A DNA stretch of 64,000 nt, taken from assembly GCA_002366795.1 (NCBI GenBank), contig DFBX01000092.1:1-64000 (forward strand), given 5' to 3'. The translations under genes were made by a program, and so were the position numbers. The DNA comes from Rhodobacteraceae bacterium UBA3069. GTDB taxonomy: Bacteria > Pseudomonadota > Alphaproteobacteria > Rhodobacterales > Rhodobacteraceae. Of the stretch, positions 1 through 9,012 are shown piece by piece; position 1 is the stretch's first letter; each line of letters begins with the position of its first letter. Under the pieces are notes generated by a model. The model saw only the letters and a list, made by a program, of their open reading frames with translations. It was not told the DNA's origin and searched no databases.

Positions 1-173
1 GTAACCAAGGCGGAAAACCACTTAGAAAACGCCCGGAACCTATTCAGATCAACCGAACCACCTCTGGCCTTCGGAATGGTTGCGGCGGCGATTTCGACAA
101 AATCATCGAACTCGCTGTGCAGGAACAACTCTTTCGCCTTTTCGAAAATCGCAACCGGTTCGGCTCCGCTCAT
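1..173 (-). CDS. Unrecognised protein, N-terminal part (runs off left edge)
   Basis: An open frame starts at the ATG at 173-171 and is still open at base 1, giving 57 codons (MSGAEPVAIFEKAKELF...). The start follows directly after the TAA of the mini-ORF at 174-239 (TAAATG), so translation is probably coupled to it and to the mch operon upstream. The visible part is amphipathic and acidic, with no signal peptide or membrane segment. I do not recognise the family. The missing C-terminal part lies outside the window. Confidence 0.55.
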   Translation of the reverse strand, partial: MSGAEPVAIFEKAKELFLHSEFDDFVEIAAATIPKARGGSVDLNRFRAFSKWFSALV

Positions 174-239
174 TTACACACTGGCTGCGGCCCATACGGG
201 GGCCGCAGCTAATGTCAGTATCACAGCAAGCCGTTTCAT
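174..239 (-). CDS. Possible 21-residue signal-peptide-like mini-ORF
   Basis: The ATG at 239-237 overlaps the TGA of mch (ATGA), and the frame ends with a TAA directly abutting the ATG of the next gene. The product would be MKRLAV... followed by a hydrophobic Leu/Ala run, which looks like a bare signal peptide with nothing after the cleavage site. It could be a coupling leader, a tiny membrane peptide, or the remnant of a secreted-protein gene. It is supported only by the tight stop/start arrangement and its composition. Confidence 0.3.
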   Translation of the reverse strand: MKRLAVILTLAAAPVWAAASV

Positions 240-1267
240 TTCGGCATCAAGGCCCAGTAATCCAGGTCCAGCAGCACGTCGGGCAGGTATTTGCCGTCTT
301 CACCCTTCAGCGCGAATGGCTCACCACCGCGCGTTGCCACCAGCCGCAGCCGGATCGCGCCGACACCCGGCACGCCGGTGTCGGCCTTGTCCAGCACTTC
401 GGACCATGCTTTGACGGTCAGCCCGCTGAAACAGGGATTTGCGTGCGCGCCGCCGTTCAGGCCGACGATCATCTGCGCATTGGCCAGCCCGTTGAAGGAC
501 AGCGCCCGCGCCATGGAAATGACGTGACCGCCATAGATCAGGCGCTGCCCGTCGGGGCGGAAGGTGGCGTCGAAATGCACCTTGGCGGTGTTCTGCCACA
601 GGCGCGTGGCGATCATGTGCTCGGCCTCTTCGATGGTGACGCCATCGACGTGGTCGATCTGCTCGCCCACCTCGTAATCGCCCCAGCGGTGCGGCTCTCC
701 TGCCTGCGTGAAATCGTAACCCGTAAAATCAAGCCCCTCGGGGATGGTCAGGTCATCCACCGACAGCACCTTTTTCAGATCGGGCACAACGGCGTCGGGC
801 GCGGGCGCGTCCAGATCGTTTTTGCGCACCATGACCCAGCGGACATAATCCATGACCACTTCGTCGCGTTGGTTCATCCCGCGCGTGCGCACATAGACCA
901 CGCCGGTTTTCCCGTTCGAGTTCTGCTTCAGCCCGATCACTTCCGAGCTGGAGCGCAGCGTGTCGCCGGCATAGACCACTCTCAACCAGCGACCCTCGGC
1001 ATAGCCAAGGTTGGCGACCGCGTTCAGCGACACATCCGGCACGGTCTTGCCGAACACCACGTGGAAAGCGGCCAGATCGTCCAGCGGGCTTTCCGGCAAG
1101 CCTGACGCCCGCGCAAATTCATCAGACGAATACATAGCATGACGCGCGGGATAGAGCGCGTGATACAGCGCCCGTTCCCCGGCGCCCACGGTGCGCGGCA
1201 CCGCGTGGTCAATCACCTGTCCCAGCTTGTAATCTTCGAAAAAACGGCCCGGATTGGTCTTAGCCAT
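236..1267 (-). CDS. mch: Mesaconyl-CoA hydratase (MaoC-type dehydratase)
   Basis: This 343-residue protein has two MaoC/hot-dog-like halves and matches the mesaconyl-CoA hydratase family, which interconverts mesaconyl-C1-CoA and beta-methylmalyl-CoA in the ethylmalonyl-CoA pathway of acetate assimilation. The start MAKTNPGRFFEDYKLG is chosen because its ATG overlaps the TGA of the upstream DUF1737 gene by one base; the longer frame to 1426 would run through that gene. The second half carries GGHVISMARALSFNGL, typical of the C-terminal hot-dog. With mcl2 three genes upstream on the same strand, it forms the gene order I know from Rhodobacter sphaeroides. The cytoplasmic assignment and the pathway role are inferred from the family and context. 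Confidence 0.9.
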   Translation of the reverse strand: MAKTNPGRFFEDYKLGQVIDHAVPRTVGAGERALYHALYPARHAMYSSDEFARASGLPESPLDDLAAFHVVFGKTVPDVSLNAVANLGYAEGRWLRVVYAGDTLRSSSEVIGLKQNSNGKTGVVYVRTRGMNQRDEVVMDYVRWVMVRKNDLDAPAPDAVVPDLKKVLSVDDLTIPEGLDFTGYDFTQAGEPHRWGDYEVGEQIDHVDGVTIEEAEHMIATRLWQNTAKVHFDATFRPDGQRLIYGGHVISMARALSFNGLANAQMIVGLNGGAHANPCFSGLTVKAWSEVLDKADTGVPGVGAIRLRLVATRGGEPFALKGEDGKYLPDVLLDLDYWALMPK

Positions 1268-1470
1268 CAATGTTCTCCCAGCTTGGTGTCGCGTGTATAG
1301 GTGCCTTGCGCCTCTTTCACGACGGCCTGTCCGCAGCGCATGACACCATTGGCGGCATCGAAGGCATAGGTGGGTTGCCCGTGCAATTCCCAGCCCTTGT
1401 TCAGCGCGTCCGTGACCTTGTGGCAAAAGGCGGATGTGTCATCCTCGGTCAGAAAACGGTATAGTTTCAT
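1267..1470 (-). CDS. DUF1737 domain protein
   Basis: A 67-residue protein beginning MKLYRFLTEDDTSAFC and containing LNKGWELHGQPTYAFD, the pattern of the small DUF1737 family, whose function is unknown. Its TGA overlaps the mch ATG by one base (TGATG), so the two are probably translationally coupled. It sits between NnrU and mch, as in other Rhodobacterales. Two cysteines (near residues 16 and 46) are visible, but no known catalytic motif is. Confidence 0.75.
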   Translation of the reverse strand: MKLYRFLTEDDTSAFCHKVTDALNKGWELHGQPTYAFDAANGVMRCGQAVVKEAQGTYTRDTKLGEH

Positions 1471-1479
1471 GTGCTTACC

Positions 1480-2025
1480 TCAGCCCGGAAAGGGCGAAAC
1501 ACCCAAGTAAAGGTGGATACCCGCGATCATGACAAAGGCGACCACGGTGGCGATATAGACGATCACGTCGCGTTTCGAGCTACCTGGTTCCTTAGGCACC
1601 CAAACCTCGGCCCGGTTGATCAGCACCACCTCGGCCACGGCCCAGAACAGCATGGTGCCGAACAGGATGATCGAGGCCAGATCGCCATTCACCAACAGGT
1701 GCGCCACGGCCCAGATTTTCACGGATGCCAGCTGCGGATGCCGGAACCGCGCGCGCAGCCGGCCCTTGGATTCGGACACGGCAAAAAAGAATAGCGCCAC
1801 CAGCATCAGCAGGTTGTTCAGATGCACGGTCCAGCTGGGCGGCACCCAGACGTTGATGAACTCCGCCTGCCGGTAGCCAAGGATGATCAGCACCAAGCCG
1901 ACAATCAGCAGCACCGCCACCATACCCTTGCCCGCATTCCCCAGCCGATCACGGGCGGCGGGGGCGATGCGTTTGAACAGATGTGCGCCGACCCAAAGGA
2001 TCAGGCCGAGGATAAGAAGGGGCAT
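1480..2025 (-). CDS. NnrU family integral membrane protein
   Basis: A 181-residue, strongly hydrophobic protein with about five membrane segments (for example MPLLILGLILWVGAHLF at the N-terminus and IVYIATVVAFVMIAGIHLYLG at the end) and the conserved loop RFRHPQLASVKIWAVAHLLVNGD, diagnostic of the NnrU family. NnrU was named from nitrite/NO-reductase clusters, but no denitrification gene is seen here, so the role is open; many Rhodobacterales carry this copy beside mch and mcl2. It ends nine bases before the DUF1737 start and is likely in the same operon. Confidence 0.85.
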   Translation of the reverse strand: MPLLILGLILWVGAHLFKRIAPAARDRLGNAGKGMVAVLLIVGLVLIILGYRQAEFINVWVPPSWTVHLNNLLMLVALFFFAVSESKGRLRARFRHPQLASVKIWAVAHLLVNGDLASIILFGTMLFWAVAEVVLINRAEVWVPKEPGSSKRDVIVYIATVVAFVMIAGIHLYLGVSPFPG

Positions 2026-2078
2026 GGTTTACTCCGCTTGCTGGCGCGGATCGCTCCGCCGCCTTTTCTATGCGCGGA

Positions 2079-2939
2079 TTACTCCGCCGCTGTTGCCGCC
2101 ACGGTCGAGGCCAAGGCAAGAATCTTCTTCGCGGTCTCAACATGCAGGTTTTCGACGATTTTACCATCCACAACGGCAACGCCTTGGCCTGTGCGCTCGA
2201 CCTCTTCAAAGGCTTCGATCTGGCGGCGGGCCAACTCGATTTCCGCATCCGAAGGGGCGAAACATTCATTGGTCACGGCCACCTGCGCGGGGTGGATCAG
2301 CGTTTTTCCATCATAACCCAGATCACGGCCCTGCTCGCATTCGGCGCGCAGGCCTTCCTCGTCAAGGTATTGATTGTAAACGCCATCCAGCGCGATCACA
2401 CCGTGGGCACGCGCCGCCATCAGGATGGTTTGCAGCGCCAGCTGCATGGGCAGGCGGTCGGCGCGGAAGCGGCAGTTCAATTCCTTGGCCAGATCGTTGG
2501 TGCCCGCGACAAAGCCCTTGATCTGCGGGTGCGCGGCGATTTCCATGGCGTTCATGATGCCGGCGGGGGTTTCCATCATCGCCCAGATCGCCTTGTCAGC
2601 GCCGATGATATCAGCCAGCGCCTGCACGTCCGCCGCGCTGCCCACTTTCGGCAGCAGGAAGGCATCGACATCGGCGCCTTTCAACGCCAGCGCGTCGTCG
2701 CGGCCCCATTCGGTATCCAACCCGTTGATGCGGACGATCTTGGCGCGGCTGCCATAGCCGCCCTGTGCCAGCGCCGCGTTCAGCGTGTCGCGCGCGGCGA
2801 CCTTGGCGTCGGGGGTCACGGCATCTTCCAGATCGAACAGGATCGCGTCCACCGGCAGGCCGCGGGCCTTGTCCAGCGCCCGGTCTTTCGAGCCGGGGAT
2901 ATAAAGAGCGGAGCGGTAGGGGCGTGCGGTCTGGTCCAT
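2079..2939 (-). CDS. mcl2: (3S)-malyl-CoA thioesterase / CitE-like HpcH-HpaI family protein
   Basis: A 286-residue member of the HpcH/HpaI (CitE-like) TIM-barrel family. LYIPGSKDRALDKA, LFDLEDAVTPDAK and MMETPAGIMNA are family motifs, including the acidic residues that bind Mg2+. Length and position beside mch match Mcl2, which hydrolyses (3S)-malyl-CoA to malate and CoA in the ethylmalonyl-CoA pathway; the paralogous lyase Mcl1 has a longer, different N-terminus. The start at 2939 has a good GGGAGAG ribosome site, and the longer open frame to 3464 lacks one. It is probably the first gene of the operon NnrU-DUF1737-mch. A malyl-CoA or citramalyl-CoA lyase activity cannot be excluded from sequence alone. 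Confidence 0.85.
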   Translation of the reverse strand: MDQTARPYRSALYIPGSKDRALDKARGLPVDAILFDLEDAVTPDAKVAARDTLNAALAQGGYGSRAKIVRINGLDTEWGRDDALALKGADVDAFLLPKVGSAADVQALADIIGADKAIWAMMETPAGIMNAMEIAAHPQIKGFVAGTNDLAKELNCRFRADRLPMQLALQTILMAARAHGVIALDGVYNQYLDEEGLRAECEQGRDLGYDGKTLIHPAQVAVTNECFAPSDAEIELARRQIEAFEEVERTGQGVAVVDGKIVENLHVETAKKILALASTVAATAAE

Positions 2940-3262
2940 GAATCTCTCCCGTAATTTTCTTGCGCAGGGATGCCACAGGGGCTTGCATTGTTTCAACCCG
3001 CTTTTCGCCGCATCGCAGAAATAACCGTGCGACAAACGCCGTTTGCCACAATCCTGCCCATTACCTTTCGGTGCGTTAACCATTCTTGAACCGTTACTGC
3101 GCCAATCTTGATCCATCGAATGCGACGGGAGGGCCGTCCGGCTGGCCAGTCGGAGCGAACGGAAAAATAGCCCGCATTCGGTCGGACTTGGATATTTGGG
3201 CGCGCCTTTGCCGGAAAACCGGACAGGCCAATGGGCGCGGACCAAGGCAAAAGGTTGAGACG
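2940..3262. promoter_or_regulatory. Divergent intergenic region between mcl2 and a secreted-protein gene
   Basis: These 323 bases hold no convincing gene and must carry the promoters for both flanking genes. The clearest element is a 13-base inverted repeat, CAAACG-C-CGTTTG, at 3033-3045, about 95 bases upstream of the mcl2 start. Its size suits a dimeric regulator. I see no unambiguous -35/-10 pair. The operator reading is inference only. Confidence 0.35.
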
Positions 3263-3571
3263 ATGAAACGAATTGCTGTGATTGGCGCCCTTGTGTTGGG
3301 CGTGGTGGCCGGCCCCTCTGCGGCGCAAACCGCACGCAACTGTGCGCCCCGCGACACCGTGGTGGACCGTCTGGCCGATAAATACGGCGAAACCCGCCAA
3401 TCCATCGGGTTGGGCGCAAACAACGCCATGGTCGAGGTGTTCGCCTCGGACAAAACCGGCACATGGACCATCACCGTAACCATGGCCACGGGGCTGACCT
3501 GCCTTGTTGCCAGTGGACAGGCCTATGAAACACTGGCCGAAAACCTGCCCGCCAAGGGCAATGATGCGTGA
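3263..3571 (+). CDS. Small secreted protein of unknown function
   Basis: A 102-residue protein with a clear signal peptide (MKRIAVIGALVLGVVAG, cleavage probably after SAAQ) and a mature part with two cysteines (NCAPRD near the mature N-terminus and GLTCLVASG near the C-terminus) that could form a periplasmic disulfide. The start is chosen for the AAGGTTGAG ribosome site upstream and for the signal peptide; the longer frame from 3086 has neither. It faces away from mcl2 and converges on the TauE gene. I recognise the type (RDTVVDRLADKYGETRQSIG...) from other Rhodobacterales, where it is hypothetical. Confidence 0.75.
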   Translation: MKRIAVIGALVLGVVAGPSAAQTARNCAPRDTVVDRLADKYGETRQSIGLGANNAMVEVFASDKTGTWTITVTMATGLTCLVASGQAYETLAENLPAKGNDA

Positions 3572-3580
3572 CAATCCGGG

Positions 3581-3599
3581 CGGGCTTTACGTTAGCCCG
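3581..3599. terminator. Hairpin between convergent genes
   Basis: CGGGCT and AGCCCG form a perfect six-base stem around a seven-base loop. It lies ten bases after the secreted-protein gene, and its loop contains the stop codon of the oppositely oriented TauE gene (3587-3589). There is no T-run, so intrinsic termination is only a suggestion. Confidence 0.35.
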
Positions 3600-4387
3600 T
3601 CCAGTATCAGCTTGATCCCCGTGACGGTCAGCAACACATAGGTCAGCGCGAAAAACGCGCGTTCCGGCACCAGATGATGCGCCTTGACCCCCAACCACGC
3701 GCCCAGAACGGCGACCGGTGCAAGGATCAGATCCGCCAGCAATGTCTGGGCCGTGAATATCCCCAAAAACGCATAGGGCACGAATTTCGCAATATTCACG
3801 GCCCAGAACAAAATCACCGTGGTCGCCTGATATTGCGTTTTACCCAGCCCCCGCGACAGCAGCCAGACGGCGGCGGGTGGCCCGCCTGCGTGGCTGACAA
3901 AACTGGTAAACCCCGTCAGCACCCCCCAGATCGCACCGGCCCAAACCGGCAATTCCCGCCCCGCCGGACGGATCAGCCGCAATTTCAACCCCATCTGCCA
4001 AATCACAAATCCAACCGAGATTCCCCCGATCAGCAGTCGGAAAATATCCGGTTCGGCCACGCGATACAGCAGCGCCCCCAACGCCACACCGGGCAGCGCG
4101 CCCAAAATCAAAAGCCGCGCGTCGGGCCAGCTCCATTTGGCCCAATAGGGCCGCAAATTGGCCAGGTCGATCAGCATTAGCAGCGGCAGCATGATGCCCA
4201 AAGCGGTCCCCGGTTCCAGCCAGATCGCCAGAATCGTGGCCGCAGCAAAAGCTGCACCAGACCCGAAACCGCCCTTGGATATGCCCGCAAAAAGAACAGC
4301 GGGCACAGCAACCGCGAAAAAGCCAAGATCGAACAAATTCGCGCCACCCCATGCTAAACACCTGTTACAAAACAAATAAACACGCAT
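3587..4387 (-). CDS. TauE/SafE family sulfite/anion exporter-type permease
   Basis: A 266-residue membrane protein with the family's GxSKGGFGSG motif (GISKGGFGSGAAFAA) in the first repeat and the matching HAGGPPAAVWLL motif in the second, as expected for the inverted-repeat TauE/SafE fold with about eight helices. Members export sulfite, sulfoacetate or other organic anions; the substrate here cannot be told. The ATG at 4387 gives an atypical cysteine-containing start (MRVYLFCNRCLAWGG), so a TTG about 17 codons later, just before FDLGFFAV, is a possible alternative. No sulfur-metabolism gene is adjacent. Confidence 0.8.
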   Translation of the reverse strand: MRVYLFCNRCLAWGGANLFDLGFFAVAVPAVLFAGISKGGFGSGAAFAAATILAIWLEPGTALGIMLPLLMLIDLANLRPYWAKWSWPDARLLILGALPGVALGALLYRVAEPDIFRLLIGGISVGFVIWQMGLKLRLIRPAGRELPVWAGAIWGVLTGFTSFVSHAGGPPAAVWLLSRGLGKTQYQATTVILFWAVNIAKFVPYAFLGIFTAQTLLADLILAPVAVLGAWLGVKAHHLVPERAFFALTYVLLTVTGIKLILDGLT

Positions 4388-4418
4388 TCACCCCCTTGTC
4401 ACGTAAAGGTTGCGTTAG

Positions 4419-5465
<1,047 letters not shown>

Positions 5466-5490
5466 TCCTTACTTCAAAATGAACATGATG

Positions 5491-5524
5491 AAGGCGCGGG
5501 GCATTCCTCCGTGCCTTTTTCTTT
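5491..5524 (+). terminator. Rho-independent terminator after mdh
   Basis: AAGGCGCGG (5491-5499) pairs with CCGTGCCTT (5509-5517), a nine-base stem with one G-U pair, around a nine-base loop, followed by TTTCTTT. It starts 25 bases after the mdh stop, which fits a terminator separating mdh from the downstream gene. Confidence 0.8.
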
Positions 5525-5538
5525 GTCCCAAAGGTTTA

Positions 5539-7098
5539 ATGATCCGCATGATGTTCCGCCCCATTGCCGCACTGGTCCTTGCAGCCAGCTTAGCCGTGCC
5601 TGCCGCCGCTCAGAACACCCCGCCCAGCCTGTCGCAACGCATCATTGCCATGCGCGCAGATCCGGATCGAAACGGGTTCGAGATGGGAATGCTGCTTGGC
5701 CTGCGCGCGCTTGAAAAAATCGCGCAGGTGCAATGGCAGCATGGCGGCACCGATATCGCCATGATCGGAATGCCGCGCATTGGCGGGCGCAATTATGCAC
5801 GCAATTATGCGCCCGAACCGTTAAGCGCCGAAACCGTCACCAACGCGCTGACCACCCTCGACGCGGATATGGAGGAAGCCCGCGCCGTCCTGCAATCCGC
5901 GCTGCCCGTGCCGTTCGAAATGGAACTGAATACGATCTGGCTGGACATCAACAGCGATGGCCAAATGCAAGAGGAAGAACAAATCGCCAAGGCGCTTGGC
6001 CCGCTGATCGTCGGTCGTAACTTCGGTCGCAATAAAGCCGATCCGAACGGCTTGCCCAATGTCCGCTTTGACGAGGCCGACCATAAATGGCTGCTGGCCT
6101 ATACCCATATGCTGTCGGGCGGGGCCAACTTTGGTCTGGCTTTCGATCCCGCGCCGGTGATCGCGCACATGCGCGGTGCCATGCCCGATCTGGCGACGCT
6201 TCCGTCGAAACCCTATCCTTGGACGCGTGAAGAGCTTGAGGCAGAAATCGCTGTTCTTGAAGCTCAAAGAAGTGAAATCGAAGCGCAGCAAAAAAACCTC
6301 AGGTCCAAGATCGATCCGTTGAAAAAAGAACAGCGCGCGCTGTTCGACAAGTCGCGGGCCAAGGACATCACCCCCGAACAGCGCAAGCAGTTTCAGCAAG
6401 AGGCGAGGGAATTCAGGGAAAAATATCTGAACACCCTGAACGACGAAACCCGCGCCCTTTCCCACACAAGTCGCAGCCTTTCCAATGAAATTCGCGCCAT
6501 CAAGGGCAAGATGCCGCCGGAACCGGTCGCATTGAACGAAGAGAAGTCACTTCGCGATCAATTGCTGGAACAGCGGCTGCGCGGTCAAAGCCCCAACCGG
6601 ATGGACACCGCCCGCCCCATTGTCGATTCCATCTACATCCTGCTGAAATCGCTGGAACAGAGTCCCGACGCGGCACGGCTACAGGCGGCCAAAGGGCACT
6701 GGCTGCGGATGATCGCGATTAACCGGCAGTTCTGGCTGGAGGTCGAAAAAGAGACCGACGATAATGCAGAATGGATTCCAAACGCCAACCAGACCCCGGC
6801 GCTGGACCTGCAAATCGACCCCGGTGCCAGCGCCGCCTGGATGCGTGTGCTGCGCGACGCCGAGGCCGTGTTGCAAGGCGATCTGCTGATCCCTCACCCG
6901 TTGCTGCCCGAAGGCACCGGCATCGACCTTGCCTCCTATATTGAAAACCCCGCTCCGCTGGACCTCTTGGGCTGGATACAGGGGGTTTCGGCATATCCCT
7001 ACATGGCGAAAGGGCCGCGCATCACTGCGCAATACTGGCGCGCTTTTGGGCGCATGACCGGCGGGCGTGCGGGGCTTTTCGCCTTCTATTTCAACTAG
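5539..7098 (+). CDS. Exported protein with EF-hand-like loop and coiled coil, function unknown
   Basis: A 519-residue protein starting MIRMMFRPIAAL with a typical signal peptide ending near VPAAAQN. Residues 136-147 read DINSDGQMQEEE, which fits the calcium-binding EF-hand loop (Asp 1, Asn 3, Asp 5, Gly 6, Glu 12); an incomplete similar loop, DPDRNGFEMG, lies near the mature N-terminus. Residues roughly 230-330 are rich in Glu, Lys, Gln and Arg with heptad-like spacing, suggesting a long coiled coil. The C-terminal third is compact, with many Trp and Pro. An AAAGG site precedes the chosen start; a frame from 5479 is open but overlaps the mdh terminator. I do not recognise the family. Periplasmic location and calcium binding are inferences. 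Confidence 0.75.
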   Translation: MIRMMFRPIAALVLAASLAVPAAAQNTPPSLSQRIIAMRADPDRNGFEMGMLLGLRALEKIAQVQWQHGGTDIAMIGMPRIGGRNYARNYAPEPLSAETVTNALTTLDADMEEARAVLQSALPVPFEMELNTIWLDINSDGQMQEEEQIAKALGPLIVGRNFGRNKADPNGLPNVRFDEADHKWLLAYTHMLSGGANFGLAFDPAPVIAHMRGAMPDLATLPSKPYPWTREELEAEIAVLEAQRSEIEAQQKNLRSKIDPLKKEQRALFDKSRAKDITPEQRKQFQQEAREFREKYLNTLNDETRALSHTSRSLSNEIRAIKGKMPPEPVALNEEKSLRDQLLEQRLRGQSPNRMDTARPIVDSIYILLKSLEQSPDAARLQAAKGHWLRMIAINRQFWLEVEKETDDNAEWIPNANQTPALDLQIDPGASAAWMRVLRDAEAVLQGDLLIPHPLLPEGTGIDLASYIENPAPLDLLGWIQGVSAYPYMAKGPRITAQYWRAFGRMTGGRAGLFAFYFN

Positions 7099-7152
7099 GG
7101 CGTTCACGCAGGTGGCGCGATCCACCTGTTCACGCGCCCATGATTCGAAAAC

Positions 7153-7197
7153 TTGACATTTGTGATCACACGCTGGAAACCTGTGATCACAAATGTC
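7153..7197 (+). promoter_or_regulatory. Double palindrome and -35-like element upstream of sucC
   Basis: GACATTTGTGATCACA (7155-7170) and its exact reverse complement (7182-7197) form a perfect 16-base inverted repeat with an 11-base spacer. Each arm contains the palindrome TGTGATCACA, so the region is also two tandem operators whose centres are 21 bases (two helical turns) apart. A consensus -35, TTGACA (7153-7158), overlaps the left arm; the -10 is poor (GAAACC region). It lies about 100 bases before the sucC ATG. Such an arrangement suits cooperative binding of a dimeric regulator to the suc promoter. In Rhodobacter, regulators of central carbon genes such as AkgR and CceR are known, but I cannot say which protein binds here. 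Confidence 0.7.
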
Positions 7198-7300
7198 GAA
7201 AAACTTTCACATTTCGAGGGTAAGAACCAAAAATCCCTTAATTGACGGGCAACCTTGTGTCACTACGCAAGGGATCGCAGCAATACGGGACAGTTTATCC

Positions 7301-8494
7301 ATGAACATCCACGAGTATCAGGCGAAGGCTTTGCTTCGCTCCTACGGGTGCCCGGTTTCCGACGGACGTATCGTCCTGAAGGCCGAAGACGCCAAAACCG
7401 CCGCAGGCGAACTTGACGGCCCGCTTTGGGTCGTCAAGGCGCAAATCCACGCAGGTGGCCGCGGCAAGGGTTCCTTCAAGGAAGCCGAAGCCGGTGAAAA
7501 AGGCGGGGTGCGCCTGGCCAAGTCGGTGGAAGAAGCATCGGAAATGGCCAAGCAGATGCTGGGCAAGACCCTTGTGACCCACCAGACCGGCCCCGCCGGC
7601 AAGCAGGTCAACCGCATCTATATCGAAGACGGATCCGACATTGACCGCGAATTGTATCTCGCGCTCCTGGTGGACCGTCAGACCTCTCGCGTGTCGTTTG
7701 TCTGCTCGACCGAGGGCGGCATGGACATCGAAGAAGTCGCAGCCAACACCCCCGACAATATCCTGTCGTTCAGCGTCGACCCCGCGACCGGCTTCCAGCC
7801 GTTCCACGGCCGCCGCATCGCCTTCATGCTGGGTCTGACCGGCAAGCAGGTCAAACAGATGGTCGATCTGACCTCCAAGCTCTACAAAGCTTTTGTCGAA
7901 AAAGACATGGAGATGCTGGAAATCAACCCGCTGATCGTCATGCCCGACGGCATGTTGAAATGCCTGGACGCCAAAGTCGGTTTCGACGGCAACGCGATCT
8001 ACCGTCAGTCCGACATTGCCGAGCTGCGCGACACCACCGAAGAAGACCCCAAAGAGCTGGAAGCATCGAAATACGACCTGAACTATATCGCTCTGGACGG
8101 TGAAATCGGCTGCATGGTGAACGGCGCGGGTCTGGCCATGGCCACGATGGACATCATCAAACTCTACGGCGCAGAACCTGCCAACTTCCTTGACGTAGGC
8201 GGCGGCGCGACCAAAGAAAAAGTGACCGAAGCGTTCAAGATCATCACCTCTGACCCCAACGTCAAAGGCATTCTGGTCAACATCTTCGGCGGCATCATGC
8301 GCTGCGACGTCATCGCCGAAGGCGTGATTGCCGCGGTGAAAGAAGTCGGCCTGAAGGTTCCGCTGGTTGTCCGCCTTGAAGGCACCAATGTGGAACAGGG
8401 TAAGGCGATCATCAACAACTCCGACGTTGACGTGATTGCAGCCGACGACCTGTCCGATGGTGCCCAGAAGATCGTGAAAGCGGTCAAGGGCTGA
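7301..8494 (+). CDS. sucC: Succinate-CoA ligase (ADP-forming), beta subunit
   Basis: A 397-residue ATP-grasp protein of exactly the usual SucC length, starting [16 protein letters not shown]. It has the nucleotide-binding region ([14 protein letters not shown]), the Mg2+-binding EINPLIV motif and the C-terminal CoA-ligase domain with [10 protein letters not shown]. With SucD it converts succinyl-CoA to succinate with synthesis of ATP. The long open frame beginning at 7193 is rejected because it starts inside the operator and the family start is at 7301. Its TGA overlaps the start of the downstream lipoprotein gene (TGATG). Confidence 0.98.
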   Translation: MNIHEYQAKALLRSYGCPVSDGRIVLKAEDAKTAAGELDGPLWVVKAQIHAGGRGKGSFKEAEAGEKGGVRLAKSVEEASEMAKQMLGKTLVTHQTGPAGKQVNRIYIEDGSDIDRELYLALLVDRQTSRVSFVCSTEGGMDIEEVAANTPDNILSFSVDPATGFQPFHGRRIAFMLGLTGKQVKQMVDLTSKLYKAFVEKDMEMLEINPLIVMPDGMLKCLDAKVGFDGNAIYRQSDIAELRDTTEEDPKELEASKYDLNYIALDGEIGCMVNGAGLAMATMDIIKLYGAEPANFLDVGGGATKEKVTEAFKIITSDPNVKGILVNIFGGIMRCDVIAEGVIAAVKEVGLKVPLVVRLEGTNVEQGKAIINNSDVDVIAADDLSDGAQKIVKAVKG

Positions 8495-8994
8495 TGCTGA
8501 TGCCTGCCGTTCGCCTTTATGCATTGGCTGGGATTATGGCACTTTCGGGCTGCATGGCAGCGGATACGGGGCTTCCCCGTGTCTCTGCCGCGCAGGCCGT
8601 GGCAGTTTTCCAGAAAACCTGCATGGCTGCGCCCTATAACGCTGCCGCCAACCGCGCTGCGTTTCGCAAGCAATCCGGCTGGCAGCAAGAGGGCGAGGTG
8701 TTCAAAACTCCAAGCATCGAAAGCGTCGGGTTTGAAAGCACCACCATGCGGATAAGCGGTTCGTCCTCGGTTTTGAATGACAACAGCAGTTGCTCTGTGC
8801 GGTTCACGCCTGCCGAAAGCGCTACAAAAGAAGGCACAACCGCTACGGTTCTTTTGTCTGCTTTGACGGGTGACAGAACACCATCAGGGCGCAAGGGCGG
8901 CGGCATGATCAGCCTCGATTACAAGGAGGGAAAGGCCGTGGTCAGCGTGAGTCGCAAGACTGGCGATGTTTCCCTCTCTCTTCTCAAGATTTAA
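8494..8994 (+). CDS. Lipoprotein of unknown function inserted between sucC and sucD
   Basis: A 166-residue protein with a lipoprotein signal peptide; the lipobox LSGC puts the lipidated cysteine at residue 20. The ATG overlaps the sucC stop by one base, so it is translationally coupled; a second ATG two codons later is an alternative start. The mature part has two further cysteines (KTCMAAP and SSCSVRF) and a beta-rich composition. It ends 18 bases before sucD. I do not recognise the family. sucC and sucD encode a stoichiometric complex and usually adjoin, so an envelope protein between them is unusual. A function linked to the TCA cycle is not evident. Confidence 0.75.
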   Translation: MLMPAVRLYALAGIMALSGCMAADTGLPRVSAAQAVAVFQKTCMAAPYNAAANRAAFRKQSGWQQEGEVFKTPSIESVGFESTTMRISGSSSVLNDNSSCSVRFTPAESATKEGTTATVLLSALTGDRTPSGRKGGGMISLDYKEGKAVVSVSRKTGDVSLSLLKI

Positions 8995-9012
8995 CGCAAG
9001 GAACCCATCACA

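Noticed and set aside
80..1105. 341-codon plus-strand frame over mch
   Set aside because: Shadow of mch: no ribosome site, His/Gln/Arg-rich composition, no recognisable domain.
3086..3262. N-terminal extension of the secreted protein
   Set aside because: It lacks a ribosome site and would bury the signal peptide.
7193..7300. Longer SucC starting inside the operator
   Set aside because: The extra 36 residues have no family match and would begin within the palindrome; the standard start is at 7301.
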